Source: JAKPCT01 sp029553165
GTDB lineage: Bacteria > Bacillota > UBA4882 > UBA8346
Direction: 5' to 3'
Assembly: GCA_035359995.1 (NCBI GenBank)
Contig: DAORZT010000023.1
Coordinates: 1 to 36,891 of the forward strand
Length of the DNA: 36,891 nucleotides
The translations under genes and the position numbers were made by a program. Each line of letters opens with the position of its first letter. Position 1 is the stretch's first letter. Under the pieces are notes generated by a model. It was not told where the DNA came from and ran no database searches. It saw nothing but the letters and a program-made list of their open reading frames with translations. Shown here one piece after another: positions 1 to 8,610 of the stretch.

Positions 1-43
1 TTTTTTTGTAAAATCGGATATAATATTTAATATAATTTTAACA

Positions 44-82
44 AAAAACAAACAGGTTCTAATTTGCAACCTGTTTGTTTTT
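44..82. terminator. Bidirectional terminator downstream of ackA
   Basis: A perfect 10-bp inverted repeat (49-58 with 68-77, arms CAAACAGGTT and AACCTGTTTG) is flanked by A-runs on the left and T-runs on the right, so it can end transcription from either side. It sits just after the ackA stop codon. Nothing else is recognisable in bases 1-43. Confidence 0.9.
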
Positions 83-104
83 ATTAACTATAAATAATAC
101 GCTT

Positions 105-1301
105 CTATTGGATCAATTCGTAAGAATCTCTGGCAATTAACAACTCTTCATCAGTCGGAACTACCATCACCGTTACTTTGGAACGGGACTTGCTGATTAC
201 AGTCTCCTTACCACGCAGTCCGTCATTCTTCTTCTCATCAAGCTCAATTCCCATGTGGGTCAAATGTTTACAGACATCAGCCCTTACTACCCAATCGTTT
301 TCACCGATTCCGGCAGTAAATACCAATACATCCAAGCCACCTAATACAGCATAATAAGAACCGATGTATTTGACTAAACGTTGAATAAATACATCATAAA
401 CATCAATTGCTCTTTCATTACCTTCCTGACGTGCTTTTTGAATGTCTCGTAAATCACTGAAACCGCACATTCCCAAGAAACCGCTTTTCTTATTTAAAAG
501 GTTGTCTACTTCACTGGCGCTGATATTTAATACATTCTGTAAAAATGGCACAATCGCCGGGTCCAGGTCACCGCTGCGTGTCCCCATCACTAACCCTTCT
601 AATGGAGTAAATCCCATTGAAGTATCAAAGCATTTTCCATCCTTGATCGCTGCAATACTACTGCCATTACCAAGGTGAAGTGTAATCATCTTTAATTTTG
701 AAAGACTCTTTCCTAATAATTTGGCAGCCTGGTTGCTGACATAGCGGTGTGAAGTTCCGTGGAAACCATAACGGCGAATTCCATATTTTTCATAATAGAC
801 GTAAGGTAATGCATATAAATATGAACTACGGGGCATTGTTTGATGAAATGCAGTATCGAACACTGCAACTTGAGGAGTCTGAGGCATTAATTCCTGACAG
901 GCTTTTATTCCCATAATGTTTGCCGGCATATGAAGCGGACCCAGATCGCGCAGATTTTCAATCTGTTCCATATCTTTGTCACTGATGATAGTGGCACTTG
1001 AATAAATTTCTCCACCATGTAAAACTCTATGTCCAACTGCTTTGATTTCTTCTAAAGAACCGATACTTCCTTTTTCAGCATCGGTAAGTAAAGCAAAAAC
1101 TGCTTTCAATGCTTCACTGTGATTGCTTATTTTTTGTTCAATTTTAAACTTCTCTTCACCTTTATTATGGTTGATGAGTGAATTTCCGTTACCACTGCCA
1201 ATCCGTTCTACAACTCCTGAAGCCAATACCGTTTCAGTTTTCATCTGATACAGCTTGTACTTGAGTGACGAGCTGCCGCTGTTAAGAACTAAAATTAACA
1301 A
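105..1301 (-). CDS. ackA: Acetate kinase
   Basis: Acetate kinase interconverts acetyl phosphate plus ADP with acetate plus ATP, the last step of acetate fermentation, in the cytosol. The protein has the ASKHA-fold signatures of the family: N-terminal NSGSSS from residue 7, R92 in RVLHGG, D149 in FDTAFH, H181 in GFHGTSH, HLGNGSS at about 209-215 and MGTRSGD with R242. These match the known catalytic Asn, Arg and Asp positions. The frame is open further upstream, but a strong AGGAGG lies 7 bases before a TTG at 1299-1301. Starting there gives MLILVLNSGSSS and 398 residues, the usual family length. The upstream ATG (1335-1337) would be only about 10 bases from the predicted transcription start. 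The gene is flanked by its own promoter and terminator and no pta is adjacent, so its partner phosphotransacetylase must lie elsewhere. Confidence 0.96.
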   Translation of the reverse strand: MLILVLNSGSSSLKYKLYQMKTETVLASGVVERIGSGNGNSLINHNKGEEKFKIEQKISNHSEALKAVFALLTDAEKGSIGSLEEIKAVGHRVLHGGEIYSSATIISDKDMEQIENLRDLGPLHMPANIMGIKACQELMPQTPQVAVFDTAFHQTMPRSSYLYALPYVYYEKYGIRRYGFHGTSHRYVSNQAAKLLGKSLSKLKMITLHLGNGSSIAAIKDGKCFDTSMGFTPLEGLVMGTRSGDLDPAIVPFLQNVLNISASEVDNLLNKKSGFLGMCGFSDLRDIQKARQEGNERAIDVYDVFIQRLVKYIGSYYAVLGGLDVLVFTAGIGENDWVVRADVCKHLTHMGIELDEKKNDGLRGKETVISKSRSKVTVMVVPTDEELLIARDSYELIQ

Positions 1302-1353
1302 GAGAAAACCTCCTATCTGCTTAGTTTTTCCGTTCATCAATCAAACCATTACT

Positions 1354-1382
1354 ATTATAGACCTCTAATACCAGGAATGCAA
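1354..1382 (-). promoter_or_regulatory. Sigma-A-type promoter of ackA
   Basis: On the minus strand a -35-like TTGCAT (1377-1382) is separated by 17 bases from a perfect -10 TATAAT (1354-1359). Transcription would start near 1347, giving a leader of about 45 bases before the TTG start of ackA. The promoter lies between the mcp terminator and ackA, so ackA is probably transcribed alone. Confidence 0.6.
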
Positions 1383-1420
1383 TTAAATTTACAAATTGAT
1401 AATGTTACTAATTTGTTGCA

Positions 1421-1455
1421 AAAAAAAGAGATTAGTTGTAACCAATCTCTTTTAT
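1421..1455 (-). terminator. Terminator of the chemoreceptor gene
   Basis: In the minus-strand RNA the arms AGAGATTGGTT and AACTAATCTCT form an 11-bp stem with one G-U pair, followed by a run of eight U. It lies 13 bases after the mcp stop codon. The G-U pair is only possible in the minus-strand transcript, which fixes the direction. Confidence 0.85.
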
Positions 1456-1468
1456 CATTTTTTTCCTT

Positions 1469-2911
1469 TTAATCAATTTTGGTATTAATTTTAAATACTT
1501 TACACTGATGACATCCCTGCCGTTTTTCATTAACTGAACCACAGGGTGTCCCATTCTGACTTAATGTATTTGGAATTAACCAACATTTCTTTTCAGCACT
1601 CTGGTAAGCCGGGCAATTTACCTGATTACAGTCATTGACGCGCCAGCAACGTTGAAAATCGGATTTCACTTTAAACCTGCCGACCAATGCCGTAAGTTGA
1701 TCGGCCATCTCTACTAATTGGACCGCTGAGGAGGTCAGTTTCTCCATTGTAAAACTTTGTTCATGTGATGATGTTGATACTTGATTGGCACCACTCACAT
1801 TTTGTTTAGCAACGTTAGCAACAGTATGCATTGTGTTATTCATCTCTTTACTGCTGGCTGCCTGTTCTTCGGACGCAGCAGCAATCTCATGAATCGTATT
1901 CACTGTCTGCATTACTGCTTCAGTAATCTGCTTAAATGCTTCTTTAGCTGCCAAAGCTAAAACCGTTCCCTCATCAACAACCTTGGTACCAATCTCCATC
2001 GCTTCGACTGCAGTCTTGGTTTCACTTTGGATTTCACTGATCATCTCAACAATCTGAGTAGCTGATTGCGTTGATTGTTCTGCCAACATTCGAACTTCAT
2101 CGGCAACAACCGAGAAACCGCGGCCATGTTCACCGGCACGCGCAGCTTCAATTGCCGCATTAAGTGCCAACAGGTTGGTCTGCCGGGCAATTCCTCTGAT
2201 AACGTCAATAATTTTCCCAATCTCTGCTGAGCTGGCTCCTAATCTCCGGACAACTTCAGCTGAACTGTCAACCGTTTCCTTAACTTGAACGATCTTTGAA
2301 TGTACTACCTGAACAATCTCTTCACCTTTTTTAGCCCGATCTGCTGCCTGACTGGAGAAATTGGCAGCTTTTTGTGCTTCAACAGCAACTTGTTGCGCAT
2401 TTTCAGACATCTGTTGCGTTGCCAACACTGACATTTGAATGTTCTCAAATTGCTCCTCGGTAGCATTAGCCATCTGCTCCACTGTTTTGGTAATACTTTG
2501 AGTAGCGTTGTTAGCATGATCTGACATTTTACGCATTTCCGTGGCAGCAATCGCTACTTGTTCCGATGCGTTTAAGTTTTCCTGCAAAACCGCTCTTAGA
2601 TTTTTCAACATATCATTCATTGTTTTTGCTAATTCGCCAAATTCATCATCACTGACATCATCGATTTGGATACTGAGATCATTTTTAGCGATCTGCTTGG
2701 ATATATTAATAAAATTATAAAGTGGGTAGATCAACCAGCGGTTCAATAAAAAGTTACCGGCAAAGATAAACCCCGCCAACATAACTAGAACCAGAAGAAT
2801 AAACAATAATATATTACTGCTGGGGATTACCTTAAGTAAAAACAAAATAATAAGAAACATCAATGAAAAACTGATTAACAATCTTTGTTTAATTCCCCTA
2901 ATTAAATTCAA
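1469..2911 (-). CDS. Methyl-accepting chemotaxis protein with cysteine-rich C-terminal tail
   Basis: This is a membrane chemoreceptor that would control CheA/CheW signalling. From the chosen start it has 480 residues: two closely spaced membrane helices (about 10-27 and 34-56) joined by only about seven residues, a HAMP segment (about 55-108), and a long methyl-accepting coiled coil with the conserved tip NLLALNAAIEAARAGE. It ends in a tail with seven cysteines (422, 428, 433, 443, 457, 467, 470) in a CW...CPAY...CW...C...CxxC pattern, similar to the two-CW type domains found on some bacterial sensors. There is almost no outside ligand domain, so any signal is probably membrane-borne or cytoplasmic. 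The TTG at 2909-2911 is preferred over earlier ATGs because GGGAGGGG lies 6 bases upstream of it. What it senses is unknown, and no che genes are nearby. Confidence 0.93.
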   Translation of the reverse strand: MNLIRGIKQRLLISFSLMFLIILFLLKVIPSSNILLFILLVLVMLAGFIFAGNFLLNRWLIYPLYNFINISKQIAKNDLSIQIDDVSDDEFGELAKTMNDMLKNLRAVLQENLNASEQVAIAATEMRKMSDHANNATQSITKTVEQMANATEEQFENIQMSVLATQQMSENAQQVAVEAQKAANFSSQAADRAKKGEEIVQVVHSKIVQVKETVDSSAEVVRRLGASSAEIGKIIDVIRGIARQTNLLALNAAIEAARAGEHGRGFSVVADEVRMLAEQSTQSATQIVEMISEIQSETKTAVEAMEIGTKVVDEGTVLALAAKEAFKQITEAVMQTVNTIHEIAAASEEQAASSKEMNNTMHTVANVAKQNVSGANQVSTSSHEQSFTMEKLTSSAVQLVEMADQLTALVGRFKVKSDFQRCWRVNDCNQVNCPAYQSAEKKCWLIPNTLSQNGTPCGSVNEKRQGCHQCKVFKINTKID

Positions 2912-3008
2912 ATATACCCCTCCCATATAATCAAAAAACATTTGTTAGTGAATTCGACATAATACCGGGTTTCCCTCTTAAATTTAATATATACATCGGA
3001 ATAATTAT

Positions 3009-3041
3009 AAAAAAAAATAGGGCTTTTTTGCCCCATTTTTT
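3009..3041 (-). terminator. Terminator of the glycolytic-secG operon
   Basis: In the minus-strand RNA AAAAAATGGGGC pairs with GCCCTATTTTTT, giving a 12-bp stem with one G-U pair and a U-tail. The 5' A-arm overlaps the secG stop codon. It separates the glycolytic operon from the chemoreceptor gene. Confidence 0.85.
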
Positions 3042-3261
3042 ACCTGGTAATTTTCGCTAAAATTACTAATACACCAAATGCAATTGCCAACCACATCGTA
3101 ACCTTCTCAAGGAGTTTCTCAAGACCTTTGTTTTTAGCAAAAAACAACTGTCCACCCGAACCAATCGAGCCCAACCCTTCTCCTTTACTAGGTTGGATAA
3201 TAATGATGATGGTTAAAGCAATAGCATTAATTGCTAGTAAAATCTGAAAAAAGAGTTTCAA
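3040..3261 (-). CDS. secG: Preprotein translocase subunit SecG
   Basis: SecG is the small third subunit of the SecYEG protein export channel in the cytoplasmic membrane. The product has two membrane helices (about 2-22 and 52-71) joined by a Gly-rich loop containing KGEGLGSIGSGGQ and the FFAKNKGLEK segment, typical of the family. The open frame extends further upstream, but the sequence GGAGGTG is placed 5 bases before a TTG at 3259-3261. Starting there gives MKLFFQILLAINA and 73 residues, the normal SecG length. The gene follows eno by 74 bases and is the last gene before the terminator. The eno-secG order is common in Bacillota. Confidence 0.93.
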   Translation of the reverse strand: MKLFFQILLAINAIALTIIIIIQPSKGEGLGSIGSGGQLFFAKNKGLEKLLEKVTMWLAIAFGVLVILAKITR

Positions 3262-3335
3262 TGAAACACCTCCGCCCCCAATATCAATCACCATTGTAGC
3301 ACATTAAGTTAGGAACTACAAGACTGAATTTGGGA

Positions 3336-4643
3336 TTAGAACTTCACGTTATAAAATGCTTTCTTGCCGGGATAGATTGCTTCTTCACCCAGAAGATCTT
3401 CAATTCTTAATAATTGGTTGTATTTGGCCACACGATCCGTTCTTGAAGGAGCTCCGGTTTTAATTTGTCCGGCATTGGTAGCGACTGCAATATCAGCAAT
3501 GGTTACGTCTTCGGTTTCACCGGAACGGTGTGAAATAATCGCAGTATAACCAGCCCGTTTGGCCATTTCAATCGCATCTAAGGTTTCGGTTAAGGTACCA
3601 ATTTGGTTTACTTTGATTAAAATTGCGTTAGCTACTTCTAATTCAATACCACGGCTGAGGCGTTCGGTATTAGTAACGAAGAGATCATCACCAACCAGCT
3701 GAACGGTTTTACCAAGGCGGTTGGTTAAGAGTTTCCATCCATCCCAATCTTCTTCAGCCATACCGTCTTCGATTGAAATAATTGGATAGTTTTTACATAA
3801 GCCAGCCCAGAACTCAACCATCTCTTCGGAAGTCTTTAAGATATCTGATTTCCAGAAATAGTATTTGCCTTTCTCACCTTTTTTAACCGCTGCATCCCAC
3901 AATTCGGTAGATGCTGGGTCCATTGCAATCCGAATATCATCGCCAGGTTTAAAACCAGCTTTTTCGATCGCACTCATAATAACATCAAGTGCTTCCTGGT
4001 TGCTCTTCAGGTTAGGAGCATAACCACCTTCATCACCAACAGCAGTGCTGTATCCTTTGTCTTTTAATACTGCTTTTAAGGCATGAAAGATTTCAGCACC
4101 CCAACGTAAGCATTCAGCAAAACTGGAAGCACCGGTTGGCATAATCATGAACTCTTGTAAGTCAACACTGTTATCAGCATGTTTTCCACCGTTAAGGATA
4201 TTCATCATTGGAACCGGTAACTCTTTGGCATTAGCACCGCCAAGGTAACGGTATAACGGTAATGCTAAACTGTTGGCAGCTGCTTTAGCTACAGCCAATG
4301 AAACACCTAGAATTGCATTAGCGCCTAATTTGGCTTTATTAGGAGTTCCGTCAAGCTCAATCATTAACTTATCAACCAAAACCTGGTCTAAAGCATTCAA
4401 ACCGACAATCTCGGAAGCAATCTCTTCATTAACGTTTTCAACTGCTTTTTGAACGCCACGACCTAAGTAACGCTCTTTATCACCATCACGTAATTCAACT
4501 GCTTCAAAAGCACCGGTTGAAGCTCCTGATGGGACAGCGGCGCGGCCAACACTACCGTCAGCTAATTCTACTTCTACTTCAACTGTTGGATTACCACGGG
4601 AATCAAGAATTTCGCGAGCATAAACATCAATAATCGTTGTCAT
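3336..4643 (-). CDS. eno: Enolase (phosphopyruvate hydratase)
   Basis: Enolase converts 2-phosphoglycerate to phosphoenolpyruvate in glycolysis. The 435-residue product has the expected full length. Visible signatures are the N-terminal EILDSRGNPTVEVEV, the mobile loop SGASTGAFEA, the Mg-binding SIEDGMAEEDW and GDDLFVTN, the catalytic-lysine segment LIKVNQIGTLTET and the phosphate-loop SHRSGETED. An AGGAGG lies 6 bases before the ATG. A gap of 131 bases separates it from gpmI upstream, longer than other gaps in this operon. A weak leader hairpin (ACATCC with GGGTGT, 4668-4688) lies between them. It may be transcribed both from the cggR promoter and from a local start that I cannot define. Confidence 0.98.
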   Translation of the reverse strand: MTTIIDVYAREILDSRGNPTVEVEVELADGSVGRAAVPSGASTGAFEAVELRDGDKERYLGRGVQKAVENVNEEIASEIVGLNALDQVLVDKLMIELDGTPNKAKLGANAILGVSLAVAKAAANSLALPLYRYLGGANAKELPVPMMNILNGGKHADNSVDLQEFMIMPTGASSFAECLRWGAEIFHALKAVLKDKGYSTAVGDEGGYAPNLKSNQEALDVIMSAIEKAGFKPGDDIRIAMDPASTELWDAAVKKGEKGKYYFWKSDILKTSEEMVEFWAGLCKNYPIISIEDGMAEEDWDGWKLLTNRLGKTVQLVGDDLFVTNTERLSRGIELEVANAILIKVNQIGTLTETLDAIEMAKRAGYTAIISHRSGETEDVTIADIAVATNAGQIKTGAPSRTDRVAKYNQLLRIEDLLGEEAIYPGKKAFYNVKF

Positions 4644-4774
4644 GTTATTCCTCCTAATTTTTTGATAACACCCTCACAAAAAGGATGTCTTATTTTTACT
4701 CACACTAAGTTTTTACCAAATTATTATAGTAAAAGTCAATGTTTTTTTGGTAAACATTTTTAACTAATTATCAA

Positions 4775-6316
4775 TTACTTCCTTACGATTAATGTATTTC
4801 CAGTCATTTCAACCGGTTTTTCAATTCCTAATAAATCAAGTACCGTTGGTGCTAAGTCTGACAGTCCGCCATCTTTAACCGTATACTCACCGGCTACTCC
4901 GGCAACAATTACCGGAACCGGGAAAGTCGTATGCGCGGTATACGGTTCATGGGTTTGATAGTCTTCCATCATCTCCGCGTTACCATGATCAGCCGTAATA
5001 ATTACTGCGCCACCCTTTTCAAGAATCACCGGAACTACTTTGGCCAGACACTGATCGACTGTTTCTACCGCTTGTTGTGCCGCTTTCATTACACCAGTAT
5101 GACCTACCATATCGCAGTTGGCATAATTGGCAATTATTACATCGTACTTATCATCATTGAGCTCTTGTAAAAGCCTTTCGGTAACTTCAGGAGCGCTCAT
5201 CTCCGGTTTCAAATCGTAAGTAGCAACTTTGGGAGACGGGATTAAAATACGGTCCTCCAATGGATAGGGGGTCTCCTCACCACCATTAAAAAAGAAGGTT
5301 ACGTGAGCATATTTTTCGGTTTCTGCAATTCGCAGTTGTTTTAATCCATTATTGGCAAGCACTTCTGATAAAATATTCTTCATCTTCTCTTCAGGCGGGA
5401 AGATTAACGGCACATTTAGTGTTTCATCATATTGGGTCATACATACATAGTATGGTTTCAGATAGCCATTTTTTCTGAAAAACCCATCGAAATCGGGATC
5501 AACGAAAGCTCTGGTAATCTCCCGCGCCCGATCCGGACGGAAGTTGAAGAATATCACCGGATCACTGGCTTCGATCACCGCTACTGGTTTGCCATTTTCT
5601 TTAATGATCGTCGGTAATACAAACTCATCAGTTACATTGTTTTGATAGGAGTTTTGAATTGCCTGCAGGCTGGAATCAGCCTCTTCGCCTTCACCATATA
5701 CCATCGCGGCATATGCTTTCTCGACCCGGTCCCAACGTTTGTCACGGTCCATTGCATAATAACGGCCATGAATTGTTGCTACTTTGCCTAACCCTTTCTC
5801 CCGACAAACTTGTTCCAGTTCTTCAAGATATTCGGCAGCGCTTGACGGAGGCGTATCCCTGCCATCTAAAAAAGCATGAATATAGACCTGCTTGATTCCA
5901 AAATCCTTAGCAAGTTGGATCAATCCGTATAAATGTTCGGTATGACTATGTACCCCTCCCGGTGATACTAATCCCATTAAATGCAAAGGACGATCAGCTT
6001 TGAGAGCATAATTAATCAAATCCAAAAAGACTTTATTTTGCTTGAATTCTCCGTCACGTAAAGCTTTTGAGATTCTTACCAGACTCTGATAGACAACTCT
6101 GCCGGCGCCGATATTCAGATGCCCCACTTCGGAGGTACCCATCTGCCCTTCCGGTAAACCGACTGCCTCTCCGGAGCAGAGTAATGTCGCATGCGGATAT
6201 TTGGCAAACATACTGTCTAAAAATGGAGTATTCGCCTGTTTAATTGCGTTTGCTTCCGGGTTTGGATTTTCACCCCAACCGTCAAGAATGAACAATGCTG
6301 TTGGTCTGTAGCCCAT
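4775..6316 (-). CDS. gpmI: 2,3-bisphosphoglycerate-independent phosphoglycerate mutase
   Basis: This is the Mn-dependent mutase that converts 3-phosphoglycerate to 2-phosphoglycerate. The 513-residue length and alkaline-phosphatase-superfamily motifs fit GpmI: LFILDGWG near the N-terminus with the first metal Asp, TSEVGHLNIGAGR with the phosphorylated Ser, DGRDTPP, FFNFRPDRAR, and the C-terminal metal sites NYANCDMVGHTG and ITADHGNAE. I use the ATG at 6314-6316, four bases after GGAGGG. A TTG four codons upstream overlaps that binding site and is unlikely. The gene follows tpiA by 14 bases and is in the same operon. The use of the cofactor-independent enzyme is usual in spore formers. Confidence 0.98.
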   Translation of the reverse strand: MGYRPTALFILDGWGENPNPEANAIKQANTPFLDSMFAKYPHATLLCSGEAVGLPEGQMGTSEVGHLNIGAGRVVYQSLVRISKALRDGEFKQNKVFLDLINYALKADRPLHLMGLVSPGGVHSHTEHLYGLIQLAKDFGIKQVYIHAFLDGRDTPPSSAAEYLEELEQVCREKGLGKVATIHGRYYAMDRDKRWDRVEKAYAAMVYGEGEEADSSLQAIQNSYQNNVTDEFVLPTIIKENGKPVAVIEASDPVIFFNFRPDRAREITRAFVDPDFDGFFRKNGYLKPYYVCMTQYDETLNVPLIFPPEEKMKNILSEVLANNGLKQLRIAETEKYAHVTFFFNGGEETPYPLEDRILIPSPKVATYDLKPEMSAPEVTERLLQELNDDKYDVIIANYANCDMVGHTGVMKAAQQAVETVDQCLAKVVPVILEKGGAVIITADHGNAEMMEDYQTHEPYTAHTTFPVPVIVAGVAGEYTVKDGGLSDLAPTVLDLLGIEKPVEMTGNTLIVRK

Positions 6317-6330
6317 CTTACCCTCCAAAA

Positions 6331-7080
6331 TTAATATTTAATGATATTGATAAATGAATCCGCTTCCAGGCTGGCTCCACCAACTAAAGCACCGTCAATC
6401 TCCGGTTGATCCATAAATTCTTTAATATTATTAGGTTTAACGCTACCGCCATATTGGATTCGTACCTGGTTGGCAGCATCAGCACCAAATAATCCGGCGA
6501 TCGTTGCTCTAATCAAACCGCAAACCTCGTTCGCATCTTGTCCATTGGAGGATTTTCCGGTCCCAATGGCCCAGATTGGTTCGTAAGCAATTACAACTTT
6601 AGCGATATCTGATGCAGCGATCCCTGCTAATGCTTTTTCGGTTTGTTCTTTAATCAAGGAATTGGTTTTACCAGCTTCGCGTTCTTCTAAAGACTCACCG
6701 ACACAGATAATCGGACTGATCCCTGCCGCCAGTGCAGCTTTAGCCTTCAAGTTAACAGTCTCATCGGTCTCACCAAAGTATTGACGTCTTTCAGAGTGAC
6801 CAATAATTACATAATCACAGCCAAGATCTTTTAACATTGCCGGAGCTATTTCACCGGTATAAGCTCCTTCTTCTTTCCAGTGCAGGTTTTGAGCAGCCAG
6901 TCCCACTGAAGTTCCTTTAATCAGCTCTTTAACTGCACTTAATGCTGTAAAAGGAGGACAAAAGACCACTTCTACCTGTTCATAAGCACCAAGCTTATCC
7001 AGCACTCCTTTCACTAACTCTTTAGCTTCAGGAACTGTCTTATACATCTTCCAGTTTCCTGCAATAATTGGTTTACGCAT
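6331..7080 (-). CDS. tpiA: Triosephosphate isomerase
   Basis: TIM interconverts dihydroxyacetone phosphate and glyceraldehyde 3-phosphate. The 249-residue product has all active-site motifs: AGNWKMYK with K11, VIIGHSERR with the catalytic His, AYEPIWAIGTGK with the catalytic Glu and loop 6, and QYGGSV for the phosphate. The open frame begins 23 codons further upstream, but that extension is not TIM-like. GGAGG is followed by two adjacent ATGs; the second (7078-7080) has the better spacing of 6 bases and gives MRKPIIAGNWK. It is located between pgk and gpmI. A strong hairpin lies in the pgk-tpiA spacer. Confidence 0.98.
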   Translation of the reverse strand: MRKPIIAGNWKMYKTVPEAKELVKGVLDKLGAYEQVEVVFCPPFTALSAVKELIKGTSVGLAAQNLHWKEEGAYTGEIAPAMLKDLGCDYVIIGHSERRQYFGETDETVNLKAKAALAAGISPIICVGESLEEREAGKTNSLIKEQTEKALAGIAASDIAKVVIAYEPIWAIGTGKSSNGQDANEVCGLIRATIAGLFGADAANQVRIQYGGSVKPNNIKEFMDQPEIDGALVGGASLEADSFINIIKY

Positions 7081-7149
7081 CATGAACCTCCATCTGCAAA
7101 TATTGAATTTCAAAGAAAGTTTATTGAATTCAGAAGAAAAGCAGAGCAT

Positions 7150-7192
7150 AGGAATCCGAAGTATCAGCAGTACTTAATACTTCTGGATTCCT
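7150..7192. repeat. Strong intergenic hairpin between pgk and tpiA
   Basis: AGGAATCC-GAAGTAT (7150-7164) pairs with ATACTTC-T-GGATTCCT (7177-7192): 15 base pairs with one bulged T and a 12-base loop. No U-run follows on either strand, so it is not a normal terminator. It could be an mRNA processing or stabilising structure within the glycolytic transcript, or a degenerate interspersed palindrome. The next 30 bases before pgk (to 7230) hold nothing I recognise. Confidence 0.7.
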
Positions 7193-7230
7193 AACTCTGG
7201 CTTCCAAGTTCTAAATCCTTAAGTTAGATC

Positions 7231-8418
7231 TTACTTATCAGTTAATGCTGCAACTCCAGGTAGTTCTTTTCCTTCTAAGAACTCAAGTGAAGCGCCACCA
7301 CCGGTTGAAACATGGGTTACTTTATCAGCATATCCAAGTTGTTCAACTGCCGCTGCGGAATCGCCACCACCAACGATTGTGGTACCGCCACACTTAGAGA
7401 GAGCATCGGCAATTGCTTTGGTACCAACTGCAAATTCAGGCACCTCAAAGACTCCCATTGGGCCGTTCCAGATTACGGTTTTTGCACCCAAGATTGCTTC
7501 GGAGAACAGCTTGATTGTATTAGGTCCAATATCAACACCTTCCAGATCAGCCGGAATCTCATTTGAAGCCACCACTTTTGACATTGTGGGTTGTTTGAAG
7601 TCATCAGCCACTACGTTATCAACCGGCAGTAACAGTTTTACGCCTTTAGCTTCGGCTTTAGCCATCATCTCTTTGGCAAATTCGATCTTTTCGGCATCCA
7701 ATAACGAACGTCCAATCTCATATCCTTTGGCTTTTAAGAAGGTATAGGACATTCCGCCACCGATAATCAAAGTGTCAACCTTATCCAGTAGATTTTCAAT
7801 GACGCCTAATTTATCGGATACTTTGGCGCCACCTAAGATTGCCACAAAAGGACGATCCGGATTGGAGAGCGCTTTACCCATAATGTTGATCTCTTTTTGC
7901 ATTAAGTAACCTGCTACTGATTGGTTAACAAATTTGGTAATACCTGCGGTTGAAGCGTGAGCACGGTGAGCAGCGCCAAACGCATCATTAACATAAACAT
8001 CTGCCAATTCAGCTAATTGCTTGGAGAAACCTTCGTCATTAGCTTCTTCTTCTTTATAGAACCGTACGTTTTCTAATAAAACAATTCCACCTTCCGGTAG
8101 TTTTTCGATTGCCGCTTTTGGTTCAGCACCAATACAGTCATTAACTTTAACTACCGGTTTGCCGATTAATTCTTGTAAGCGTTCCGCCATCGCATTCAAA
8201 CGGTATTTATCATTTGGTGCACCTTTGGGACGACCAAAATGTGAAGCTAAAATTACTTTGGCGCCTTTTTCAGATAATGCTTTGATTGTCGGAATTGCCG
8301 CTACAATTCGACGATCATCAGTGATCTTGCCGGCATCATCTACAGGAACATTAAAATCAACTCTCACGAAAACCCGTTTACCCTTGACTTGAATGTCATC
8401 AATTGATAATTTGTTCAT
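7231..8418 (-). CDS. pgk: Phosphoglycerate kinase
   Basis: Pgk transfers the phosphate of 1,3-bisphosphoglycerate to ADP, the first ATP-yielding step of glycolysis. The 395-residue product has the N-terminal RVDFNVP signature, the substrate-binding SHFGRPKG and AFGAAHRAHAS segments, the hinge LGGAKVSDK, and the C-terminal nucleotide-domain motifs WNGPMGVFE and GGGDSAAAV. The start ATG is preceded by a GAGGGGG. It follows cggR by 192 bases, with no gapA in between. In the related Bacillota operon pgk comes after cggR-gapA, so expression is probably under CggR control. Confidence 0.98.
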   Translation of the reverse strand: MNKLSIDDIQVKGKRVFVRVDFNVPVDDAGKITDDRRIVAAIPTIKALSEKGAKVILASHFGRPKGAPNDKYRLNAMAERLQELIGKPVVKVNDCIGAEPKAAIEKLPEGGIVLLENVRFYKEEEANDEGFSKQLAELADVYVNDAFGAAHRAHASTAGITKFVNQSVAGYLMQKEINIMGKALSNPDRPFVAILGGAKVSDKLGVIENLLDKVDTLIIGGGMSYTFLKAKGYEIGRSLLDAEKIEFAKEMMAKAEAKGVKLLLPVDNVVADDFKQPTMSKVVASNEIPADLEGVDIGPNTIKLFSEAILGAKTVIWNGPMGVFEVPEFAVGTKAIADALSKCGGTTIVGGGDSAAAVEQLGYADKVTHVSTGGGASLEFLEGKELPGVAALTDK

Positions 8419-8610
8419 TATTTATGATCCCCCTCTATACTAATTCAGGAACAGACGTCCTGTTGTAAACGTGATACAATCTTTAAGTTATTTCTACTAC
8501 AAACTTTAACAATAAAACTCAAACTTCCTCTTTCTCTTAATACTTTTAAACAATTGTTAACTAATATCGAATAAATTTGAGTCGTCATAACATCAATCAT
8601 TCAGTCTTAA

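Noticed and set aside
4723..4739. TTGACT and TATAAT near each other upstream of eno
   Set aside because: They overlap in the wrong spacing (5 bases) and no good partner exists at 16-18 bases for either.
7379..7747. 122-codon open frame on the plus strand inside pgk
   Set aside because: It is antisense to the strongly conserved pgk, has no ribosome binding site and no recognisable domain.
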